Source: Syntrophomonadaceae bacterium (lineage in GTDB: Bacteria; Bacillota; PH28-bin88). Taken from it: a stretch of 64,000 nucleotides of DNA. The stretch covers positions 1 to 64,000 of the forward strand of contig JAGXSE010000027.1 of the NCBI GenBank assembly GCA_018333865.1. The letters are read 5' to 3'. The position numbers were made by a program, and so were the translations under genes. This document shows positions 57,375-64,000 of this stretch, one piece after another. Under the pieces are notes generated by a model. That model was not told the origin of the DNA. It saw only the letters and a list, made by a program, of their open reading frames with translations, and searched no databases. The stretch's first letter is position 1. Each line of letters begins with the position of its first letter.

Positions 57375-57449
57375 ACTCCCAGACTACAATCGCAGAATGC
57401 AGCCGGGGTGAACTGCCCTGGTTTAAGCATGACTTCGATAACCTTGGGC

Positions 57450-58727
57450 TTATTGCTGCCGGGCTTTCTTGCCAATATCGGTGCGGTAGTGCATAGCCGG
57501 AAAGCTAATCCCTGCTACTCTGTTGTAAGCCTTCTGAATCGCTTGTGGAATCGTACCCCCCCTGGATGTGACGCCCAGGACGCGGCCGCCGGCTGTTACA
57601 ATTTGTCCGTCTTTTTCAGCAGTTCCGGCATGAAACACCATTACTCCCTGCGATTCCTGTTCCACCCATGGATCAAGCCCTGTAATCAGATCACCTTTCC
57701 GGTAACTGCCGGGATACCCTCCGGCGGCCAGGACCACACACACAGCCGGATCCGGCAACCATCGGATTTCCTGGCCGGCCAGCCTTTCTTCCACCACCGC
57801 CATCATGATGTCCAGCAAATCGGTTTCCAAACGCATCAGGATCGGCTGGGTCTCCGGGTCGCCAAAACGGGCGTTATACTCCAGGACTTTGGGCCCATCT
57901 TTGGTGAGCATCAGGCCGGCATATAAAACTCCTTGATAGGGATGGCCTTCCTTCGCCATTCCTTGGATTGTTGGCAGCAGAACTTCTGCTAACACCTGTT
58001 GTTGCAGATCCGGGGTAAAAATTGGAGCTGGGGAATAGGCGCCCATGCCGCCGGTGTTGGGACCGGCATCGCCATCAAAAACTCGCTTGTGGTCCTGGGC
58101 CGAGACCATCGGGATAATGGTGCGGCCATCGGTAAAAGCCAGCAGGCTGACCTCCTCCCCTTCCAGGTATTCTTCGATCACTACCCTTTCACCGGCCTGG
58201 CCGAAGGAACGCTCTTCCATGATCGTATCCACGGCAGCCAGGGCTGTAGCCTCATCCATGGCTACGACTACACCTTTCCCTGCTGCCAAACCGTCTGCCT
58301 TCACCACACATGGAGCTCCGTGACCCCGGATAAACTCTCTGGCCTTGTCCGGCTCCCAAAACACCCCGTAACGGGCAGTGGGGATCCCGTACTTCACCAT
58401 TAATTCTTTGGCGAAAGCCTTGCTGCCTTCGATGGCGGCGGCTTTTTGAGCAGGGCCGAATATTTTTAAGCCCGCTGCCCGGAATTGGTCCACAATTCCC
58501 TGCACCAGGGGCCCTTCCGGGCCGACTACGGTCAGGTCTATTTCCTCAGCCTGGGCAAAAGCCAAAAGACCCGGCAGGTTATCTGCTGCAATGTCAACAC
58601 ATTTAGCCAGTTTGGCGATGCCGGCATTGCCTGGGGCGCAATAAATCCTGCTCGCTTTCGTGCTCTGGCTCAGCTTCCAGACCAGGGCATGTTCCCTGCC
58701 CCCGCCGCCAATAACCAGGATCTTCAT
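57450..58727 (-). CDS. purD: Phosphoribosylamine--glycine ligase
   Basis: 425 residues; an ATP-grasp enzyme making GAR in purine synthesis. MKILVIGGGGREHALVWKLS, VVKADGLAAGKGVVVA, the PurD motif AQDHKRVFDGDAGPNTGGMG and EYNARFGDPETQPIL are complete. It is the last gene of the pur operon, 28 bp after purH. Confidence 0.97.
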   Translation of the reverse strand: MKILVIGGGGREHALVWKLSQSTKASRIYCAPGNAGIAKLAKCVDIAADNLPGLLAFAQAEEIDLTVVGPEGPLVQGIVDQFRAAGLKIFGPAQKAAAIEGSKAFAKELMVKYGIPTARYGVFWEPDKAREFIRGHGAPCVVKADGLAAGKGVVVAMDEATALAAVDTIMEERSFGQAGERVVIEEYLEGEEVSLLAFTDGRTIIPMVSAQDHKRVFDGDAGPNTGGMGAYSPAPIFTPDLQQQVLAEVLLPTIQGMAKEGHPYQGVLYAGLMLTKDGPKVLEYNARFGDPETQPILMRLETDLLDIMMAVVEERLAGQEIRWLPDPAVCVVLAAGGYPGSYRKGDLITGLDPWVEQESQGVMVFHAGTAEKDGQIVTAGGRVLGVTSRGGTIPQAIQKAYNRVAGISFPAMHYRTDIGKKARQQ

Positions 58728-58755
58728 TCATACCAACTCCAATGCTGAATGGTTC

Positions 58756-60294
58756 TTAATGCTTAAAGTGGCGGTAACCAGTAAATACCATTGCTATACC
58801 CAAACGGTCGCAAGCCTCGATGGATTCCTGGTCCCGGAGGGAACCTCCCGGCTGAATGATGGCTTTTATACCTGCCCGGGCAGCCTCCTCCACCGTATCG
58901 GCGAAGGGAAAGAAGGCATCAGAAGCCAGGACGGCCCCTTTAGCGGCCTCTCCAGCCTGCTCTAACGCAATCCGGGCCGAACCAACCCGGTTCATTTGCC
59001 CGGCGCCAACCCCCAGGGTTGCACTTTCTCTGGCGACAACGATGGCATTTGATTTCACGTGTTTAACCACTTGCCAGGCAAAGGCCAGGTCGTCAAATTC
59101 TTCCTGGGCAGGATACCGGCGGGTAACAACACGCCACTGGCCAGGTAAAGCGGTTTGGCTATCCGCTTCCTGGACCAGAAAACCGCCGCTGACTTTTTTG
59201 AGATCGAAACTTGAGGCTGCCGCTGCGTCCCCCGCCGCCAACAACCTTAAGTTTTCTTTATGGCGAAGGATTTCCAAGGCCTCTGGCTCAAAGGAGGGGG
59301 CAATCACCGCCTCCAGAAAGATCTTGGTTAATTCTTCCGCACAAGGGGCGTCTACCGGCCTGTTCAGACCCACAATTCCGCCAAAGGCTGAGACGGGATC
59401 AGCTTGCAAGGCCTTGCGGTATGCGGCCTGGAGGCTGGCGGCTAGAGCTGTCCCGCAGGGATTGGTGTGCTTAATAATTGCCGCTGCCGGCCGGGTAAAC
59501 TCCCGGACCAAAGACCAGGCGGCGTCCAAATCAACTATATTATTAAAGGAGAGCTCTTTCCCCTGGAGCTTTTCCGCCATCGCCAGTGTACCTGGTCCGG
59601 CCTGTTCCTCCCGGTAGAAAGCCGCCCGCTGGTGGGGGTTTTCCCCATAGCGCAGGTCCTGCACTTTAACTCCTGTTAAATTAAAGGTTCCCGGGAACAA
59701 ATCCCCTGGCCGGCTTGACACAGCATGCAAATACCCGGAGATAGCGCTGTCATAGGCCGCGGTGTGGGCAAAGGCTTCCATGGCCAGGTTAAAACGCAGT
59801 TCCGGGCTTAAAGTTTCATTGGCTGCCAGCTCCTCCAGCACCTGGCCATAGCGGTCCGGGTTGACGACTACCCCCACCCACCGGTAGTTTTTCGCCGCCG
59901 CCCGCACCATGGCCGGACCGCCGATGTCTATGTTCTCAATAGCTTCCTCCAAACTGACACCCAGCCTGGCAATGGTCGCTTGAAAAGGATAAAGATTAAC
60001 TACTACCAGGTCAACGGGCTGGATGCCGTTTTCCTTAAGCTGCAAGAGGTGCTCCGGGGTCCGGCAGGCCAGAATACCGCCATGCACCTTCGGGTGCAGG
60101 GTCTTTACCCGCCCGTCCAGTATTTCGGGGAATCCGGTTATGTCCGTAACGTAAGTCACGGGGAGACCAGCCTCCTGCAGGGCTTTAAAGGTTCCGCCGG
60201 TGGATACGATCTGCCAGCCTAAAAGAACCAGCCCGGCGGCAAAGCCCGTTACCCCTGTTTTATCTGAAACACTGATCAAAGCCCGCTTCAGCAA
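58756..60294 (-). CDS. purH: Bifunctional AICAR transformylase / IMP cyclohydrolase
   Basis: 512 residues; the last two steps to IMP. The N-terminal MGS-like cyclohydrolase domain has [15 protein letters not shown] and [12 protein letters not shown]. The transformylase domain has [12 protein letters not shown], the catalytic Lys-His in [20 protein letters not shown], and [14 protein letters not shown]. Length is normal. It lies about 60 bp after purN. Confidence 0.97.
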   Translation of the reverse strand: MLKRALISVSDKTGVTGFAAGLVLLGWQIVSTGGTFKALQEAGLPVTYVTDITGFPEILDGRVKTLHPKVHGGILACRTPEHLLQLKENGIQPVDLVVVNLYPFQATIARLGVSLEEAIENIDIGGPAMVRAAAKNYRWVGVVVNPDRYGQVLEELAANETLSPELRFNLAMEAFAHTAAYDSAISGYLHAVSSRPGDLFPGTFNLTGVKVQDLRYGENPHQRAAFYREEQAGPGTLAMAEKLQGKELSFNNIVDLDAAWSLVREFTRPAAAIIKHTNPCGTALAASLQAAYRKALQADPVSAFGGIVGLNRPVDAPCAEELTKIFLEAVIAPSFEPEALEILRHKENLRLLAAGDAAAASSFDLKKVSGGFLVQEADSQTALPGQWRVVTRRYPAQEEFDDLAFAWQVVKHVKSNAIVVARESATLGVGAGQMNRVGSARIALEQAGEAAKGAVLASDAFFPFADTVEEAARAGIKAIIQPGGSLRDQESIEACDRLGIAMVFTGYRHFKH

Positions 60295-60355
60295 AGCTAT
60301 CCTCTCCTCATTTCACTACTATTTTCGTTCCTCTGATGTCCGTCAGCGCTCGGGG

Positions 60356-60955
60356 CTATTTAACTATTACCCTCCGGCCTGCCACCAGGACCCGTCCGGC
60401 AGCTATCCATGCTAGCACTTGGGGGTACAGCCTGTGTTCCTCTTTCAGGATCCGCTCCGACAAGGTCTTTTCTGTATCATCTTCCAAAACCGGCACCACC
60501 GCTTGCGCGATGACCGGGCCGGTATCTATCCCCGCATCAACAAAATGGACGGTGCAGCCGGAATATTTTACACCGTAGGCCAAGGCCTGTTGCTGTGGGT
60601 TTAATCCTGGAAAGGCAGGCAAAAGGCTGGGATGGATATTGACTACCCGCAAGGGATATCTCATTAAAAATTCGGCTGAAATTAACCGCATGTAACCGGC
60701 CAGGACTACCAGATCTACCTCGTTTTCAGTTAAAACTTCAGCGACTTTTAAATCATACTCTACCCGGCCAGGGAAATCCTTCGGGTTTATAAATACGGCA
60801 GAAATCCCCGCCTGCCTGGCCCTGTTAAGAGCCGGGGCGTCCTCCCGGTCACTGATTACCACCTTCAAGGTGACGGGTAAACGGCCCTCTTTTATGGCAT
60901 CAATAATCGCCTGTAAGTTGGATCCCCGTCCGGAGGCCAGTACCCCGATCTTCAT
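60356..60955 (-). CDS. purN: Phosphoribosylglycinamide formyltransferase
   Basis: About 199 residues; uses 10-formyl-THF to formylate GAR. MKIGVLASGRGSNLQAIIDA, VVLAGYMRLIS, the catalytic NIHPSLLPAFPG (Asn-His) and CTVHFVDAGIDTGPVI (Asp) are in place. ATG 60955 has GGGAGGTGGGGT just upstream. The frame stays open to 61150 only through the repeat block between purN and purM and that part is not family sequence. Confidence 0.96.
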   Translation of the reverse strand: MKIGVLASGRGSNLQAIIDAIKEGRLPVTLKVVISDREDAPALNRARQAGISAVFINPKDFPGRVEYDLKVAEVLTENEVDLVVLAGYMRLISAEFLMRYPLRVVNIHPSLLPAFPGLNPQQQALAYGVKYSGCTVHFVDAGIDTGPVIAQAVVPVLEDDTEKTLSERILKEEHRLYPQVLAWIAAGRVLVAGRRVIVK

Positions 60956-60972
60956 ACCCCACCTCCCATGGG

Positions 60973-61118
60973 AGACAAGGGGACGGTTCTCTTGTCTGCC
61001 TAGCTCTTGTCTCTTGTCTCTTGCTTCTTGACCGTGCCAGGGAAGACAAGGGGACGGTTCTCTTGTCTTGTCTCTTGGCTCTTGTCTCTTGCTTCCTGCT
61101 TCTTGACCGTGCCAGGAA
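60973..61118. repeat. Two tandem ~72-bp GGGGACGG hairpin units between purM and purN
   Basis: AGACAAG-GGGACGGTTCT-CTTGTCT hairpins lie at 60973-60997 and 61044-61068, each followed by CTTGTCTC-rich sequence and CTTGACCGTGCCAGG (61027-61041, 61102-61116). They occupy most of the 172 bp between two purine genes and share their core with the repeats at 198 and 49276. Confidence 0.85.
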
Positions 61119-61127
61119 TGTCCCCAA

Positions 61128-62168
61128 TTAGCGGAGTTCGACCCCGCCATTGCCCCGGATTATTGAACCAATTTCAAAGACCTTTTCCCCAACCCCCGCC
61201 AGCTCCTGGCGAATTGCACCCGACTGTTCCGGCGGCACTGCCAGCACCAGGCCAATCCCCATATTGAAGGTCCGATACATCTCCAGGCCCTCAACCTGAC
61301 CCAGTTCTTGAATCAGCCGAAAAATTGGCGGCACCGGCCAGCTGGTGGGATCAATTTTTGCTGTGAGCCCGGCAGGCAGGATGCGGGGAATGTTTTCCAC
61401 CAATCCCCCGCCGGTGATATGGGCCATGCCCCTGATCTCGTATTTGCTTAAAAGGGGCAGCACTGAGGCAACATAAATCCGGGTCGGGGTAAGCATTGTC
61501 TCCCCCAGGGAGGCCCCTAGCTCCGGGGTAACGGATTCCAGGTTCAGGCCGGCCACTTCTAACAAGACCTTCCGGGCCAGGGAAAAGCCGTTGCTGTGCA
61601 GGCCGCTGCTGGCCAGACCCAGCAAAAGGTCCCCTTCCTTAATGTAGGAACCGTCGATTATTTTTTTCTTTTCAACAATGCCCACGGCAAAGCCTGCAAT
61701 ATCATACTCATCAGGGCCGTAAAACCCTGGCATTTCCGCTGTCTCTCCGCCGATCAGGGCGCAACCTGCCTGCCGGCAGCCTTCAGCGATACCGCTGACA
61801 ATGGTGGCAACCTTCTCAGGCACAAGTTTGCCAACGGCCAGATAGTCCAGAAAAAATAAGGGCTCTGCCCCCTGAACCAGGATGTCGTTCACACACATGG
61901 CCACTGCATCAATACCAATGGTATCATGCCGATCCATGCCAATGGCAATCCGTAGTTTTGTGCCTACTCCATCGGTACCCGAAACCAAAACCGGCTCTTG
62001 ATATTTAGCAGTATCCAGTGCAAACAGGCCACCAAACCCCCCCAATCCGCCCAACACCCCGGGCCTGTGGGTGGAGTGAACCGCTGCCCGCATCAGTTCC
62101 ACTGCCCTGTTGCCAGCCTCAATATCTACTCCGGCCTGAGCGTAAGTTATTCCCTGTCCTTTAGTCAC
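61128..62168 (-). CDS. purM: Phosphoribosylformylglycinamidine cyclo-ligase
   Basis: About 346 residues; makes AIR from [49 protein letters not shown] and [19 protein letters not shown] are typical. GTG 62168 has AAGGTGACAGCT upstream and overlaps the purF stop by 8 bp. The frame extends to 62300 inside purF and is rejected. Confidence 0.96.
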   Translation of the reverse strand: MTKGQGITYAQAGVDIEAGNRAVELMRAAVHSTHRPGVLGGLGGFGGLFALDTAKYQEPVLVSGTDGVGTKLRIAIGMDRHDTIGIDAVAMCVNDILVQGAEPLFFLDYLAVGKLVPEKVATIVSGIAEGCRQAGCALIGGETAEMPGFYGPDEYDIAGFAVGIVEKKKIIDGSYIKEGDLLLGLASSGLHSNGFSLARKVLLEVAGLNLESVTPELGASLGETMLTPTRIYVASVLPLLSKYEIRGMAHITGGGLVENIPRILPAGLTAKIDPTSWPVPPIFRLIQELGQVEGLEMYRTFNMGIGLVLAVPPEQSGAIRQELAGVGEKVFEIGSIIRGNGGVELR

Positions 62169-63624
62169 AGCTGTCACCTTTCTCCAGGAAGAATTTAGCC
62201 TCCAAGACTTTACGCGGCACTTCCACAGGGTAGCGGCCGCTGAAACAGGCCACACAGAAATTGGCCTGGTCTTGCGCAACACTTCCCAGCATGCCTGCAA
62301 GGCTTAAATAATGAAGGGAGTCCGCACCAATAAACCTGGTGATATCCGCCGGCTCGTGCTGGGCCGCAATCAGTTCCGCCCTGGCCGAGGTGTCGATGCC
62401 GTAATAGCAAGGATGTCTCACCGGCGGCGAGGCGATCAGCAAGTGCACCTCTTTCACTCCGGCGTCCCGCATCAAGGCCACAATCTTTTTGCTGGTGGTG
62501 CCCCTTACGATCGAATCATCCACTAACACCACCCGCTGGCCCTTTAAAACCTGGCGGATAGGGTTTAACTTCAGTCTGACCCCAAGATCCCGCATCTTTT
62601 GCGAGGGTTGAATGAAAGTCCGGCCGATATAGCGATTCTTCATTAAGCCTTCTGTAAAGGGAATGCCGGATTCTTTGGCATAGCCCATTGCCGCAGCGGT
62701 GCCTGAGTCTGGCACCGGTACCACCATATCTGCCTCAAGCTGGCATTCCCTGGCCAGCTGCCTTCCCATTTCCTGGCGGACTTTTGTCACAGTCTCCCCG
62801 TCAATAGTGCTGTCGGGACGGGCTAAGTAGACAAATTCAAAAAAACACAGGGCCCGGTGTGCAGCCGCCATGGTTTTAATTGAGGTTAGTCCGTTTTTGT
62901 CAATGATCACAATCTCCCCGGGGCTTACATCCCTCAGAAACAAAGCACCGATGGTATCCAGTGCACAGGACTCGGAAGCCACCACATAGGCCTCACCCAT
63001 CCGGCCCAGGCATAAAGGCCGAATTCCGTAAGGATCTCTGACCGCCAGGAGTTTATCTTCTGTCATTATCACTAAGGAATAGGCCCCTTTCAGGTCGATC
63101 ATGCACTTCATGACAGCTTCTTCAATAGTGCTTTGACCATAACGGGCAATCAGATTGATAATGATTTCACTGTCGGAAGTTGATTGAAACACTGAGCCGC
63201 TCATGGCTAAGTTCTGCTTCAGCTCTGCGGCATTGGTCAGGTTGCCGTTATGGGCCAGAGCAACCATGCCGCGCAAATAGTGAAAAACCAGGGGCTGGGC
63301 ATTGATCAGGGAGCTTGATCCGGTGGTGGAATAGCGGACATGACCGATGGCAATGTTCCCCGGCATGGCTTTCAGGCTGTCTTCATCAAAAACTTCAGCC
63401 ACCAGACCCATGTTTTTGTGTAAGTGGATCTCCTTGCCATCGGACACGGCGATGCCTGCACTCTCCTGTCCCCGGTGCTGCAAGGCATAGAGGCCGAAGC
63501 AGGACAGTTGGGCAACATCCATTCCGGGTCCAAAGACGCCGAAAACGCCGCATTCTTCCCGGGGTTTATCCTCCCAAAGCCATGACTCTTCTAGGCCATT
63601 AAGCACGGAATCGCCCCCCGCCAT
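62161..63624 (-). CDS. purF: Amidophosphoribosyltransferase
   Basis: 487 residues; the first committed step of purine synthesis. A short propeptide precedes the N-terminal nucleophile Cys25 ([11 protein letters not shown]). The PRPP motif is [18 protein letters not shown]. Cysteines in [19 protein letters not shown] and [11 protein letters not shown] match the [4Fe-4S] cluster of the B. subtilis-type enzyme. The start overlaps the purL end; GTG 63606 after GGGGGGC is a possible alternative to ATG 63624. Confidence 0.96.
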   Translation of the reverse strand: MAGGDSVLNGLEESWLWEDKPREECGVFGVFGPGMDVAQLSCFGLYALQHRGQESAGIAVSDGKEIHLHKNMGLVAEVFDEDSLKAMPGNIAIGHVRYSTTGSSSLINAQPLVFHYLRGMVALAHNGNLTNAAELKQNLAMSGSVFQSTSDSEIIINLIARYGQSTIEEAVMKCMIDLKGAYSLVIMTEDKLLAVRDPYGIRPLCLGRMGEAYVVASESCALDTIGALFLRDVSPGEIVIIDKNGLTSIKTMAAAHRALCFFEFVYLARPDSTIDGETVTKVRQEMGRQLARECQLEADMVVPVPDSGTAAAMGYAKESGIPFTEGLMKNRYIGRTFIQPSQKMRDLGVRLKLNPIRQVLKGQRVVLVDDSIVRGTTSKKIVALMRDAGVKEVHLLIASPPVRHPCYYGIDTSARAELIAAQHEPADITRFIGADSLHYLSLAGMLGSVAQDQANFCVACFSGRYPVEVPRKVLEAKFFLEKGDSCD

Positions 63625-64000
63625 TTGTCCTCTATTTCCTGCAGGGACAGATCAACTAATACCTTCGCTTTTTGGGCCTTGATCACCAGCCGCTCGCCGC
63701 CAACCACTCCCATCACCTGACAGGGAACCTGGTGTTTTGCCGCCAGCTCTGCCAAGGACTTAACAGCAGCGGAATCCACTGACAAGATAATTCGTGACTG
63801 GGACTCGCTAAACAAGAATAAGTGCGCTGCCAACTGGGTCTCGACAATTATTTCCGCCCCCACCTGGCCGGCCACCGCGCATTCGGCCAGAGCAACGGCC
63901 AGTCCCCCTTCGCTCAAGTCATGGGCCGATTTAACCAGCCCCTGGTGGATGGCTTCCAGGCAGCAGGACTGCACCGCCTTTTCCCGCTCCAAATCCAGCT
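63591..64000 (-). CDS. purL: Phosphoribosylformylglycinamidine synthase PurL, C-terminal part
   Basis: Only the last ~136 residues lie in the window; the gene continues past 64000. SAHDLSEGGLAVALAECAVA is the conserved motif of the second AIRS-like C-domain of small-type PurL, and FLFSESQSRIILSV follows. The stop overlaps the purF start, giving the operon order purL-purF-purM-purN-purH-purD. Confidence 0.93.
   Translation of the reverse strand, partial: LDLEREKAVQSCCLEAIHQGLVKSAHDLSEGGLAVALAECAVAGQVGAEIIVETQLAAHLFLFSESQSRIILSVDSAAVKSLAELAAKHQVPCQVMGVVGGERLVIKAQKAKVLVDLSLQEIEDKWRGAIPCLMA

Overview
The window reads as a chromosomal stretch of an anaerobic, spore-former-like member of the Clostridia (Peptococcaceae/Desulfotomaculum/Moorella type). 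This is inferred from the gene set: GatCAB, the HisG-short/HisZ pair, YerC-type TrpR regulator, a tungsten-type aldehyde:ferredoxin oxidoreductase with a MoaD-like partner, KamA, GH57 branching enzyme, a CC/Se-motif protein and strong AGGAGG ribosome sites with many GTG/TTG starts. No rRNA, tRNA or CRISPR array was recognised.

Region 1 (1-9.0 kb) is visibly AT-richer than the rest and is a defence/mobile island. It holds a RAYT-type IS200-like transposase start, a decayed IS21 element that has cut an HNH nuclease gene, a second HNH nuclease, a HIT-domain remnant, and a large antiviral-STAND (Avs-like) protein with an N-terminal PD-(D/E)XK nuclease. A P-loop ATPase with an atypical Walker A lies immediately upstream of the STAND gene. 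The last two look like one two-gene cassette and are the best candidate for a little-described defence system.

Region 2 (9.2-20.1 kb) holds rlmD-like methyltransferase, a CPBP protease and a glycogen cluster: DUF4912, GH57 branching enzyme, a nucleotidyltransferase/degenerate phosphomannomutase fusion, a GT4 glycosyltransferase, GlgA and a GntR-RCK_C regulator. Region 3 (20.3-25.3 kb) has a KamA plus ATP-grasp pair, then MoaD-like/AOR behind a structured leader, and a CC/Se-motif protein. Region 4 (25.3-38.0 kb) is housekeeping: gatCAB, ligA, pcrA, ilvC, with a zinc-ribbon protein, a GNAT-TraB fusion and two proteins of unknown function.

Region 5 (38.1-49.3 kb) looks like a carboxylic-acid uptake and catabolism locus. 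Seven minus-strand genes form a likely operon: two diverged copies of a module (a 2x[4Fe-4S] protein plus a Cys/His-rich ~207-residue protein), then tctC, tctB and tctA. A FadR-type GntR regulator lies upstream, and glycerate kinase plus a zinc-type dehydrogenase are divergently transcribed. A TTGTATACAA-type palindrome lies upstream of both the operon and the regulator. The duplicated module has no function that I recognise.

Region 6 (49.3-64 kb) starts with a repeat-rich spacer, followed by a complete-looking minus-strand his run (hisZ-G-D-B-H-A-F-IE) behind a good promoter with a palindrome, the YerC/HisR-type regulator, a ferredoxin-like protein, and the pur operon (purL-F-M-N-H-D) running off the right edge. 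GGGGACGG-core repeats like those beside RAYT genes occur at three places: beside the RAYT gene, in the 49.3 kb spacer and inside the pur operon between purM and purN.
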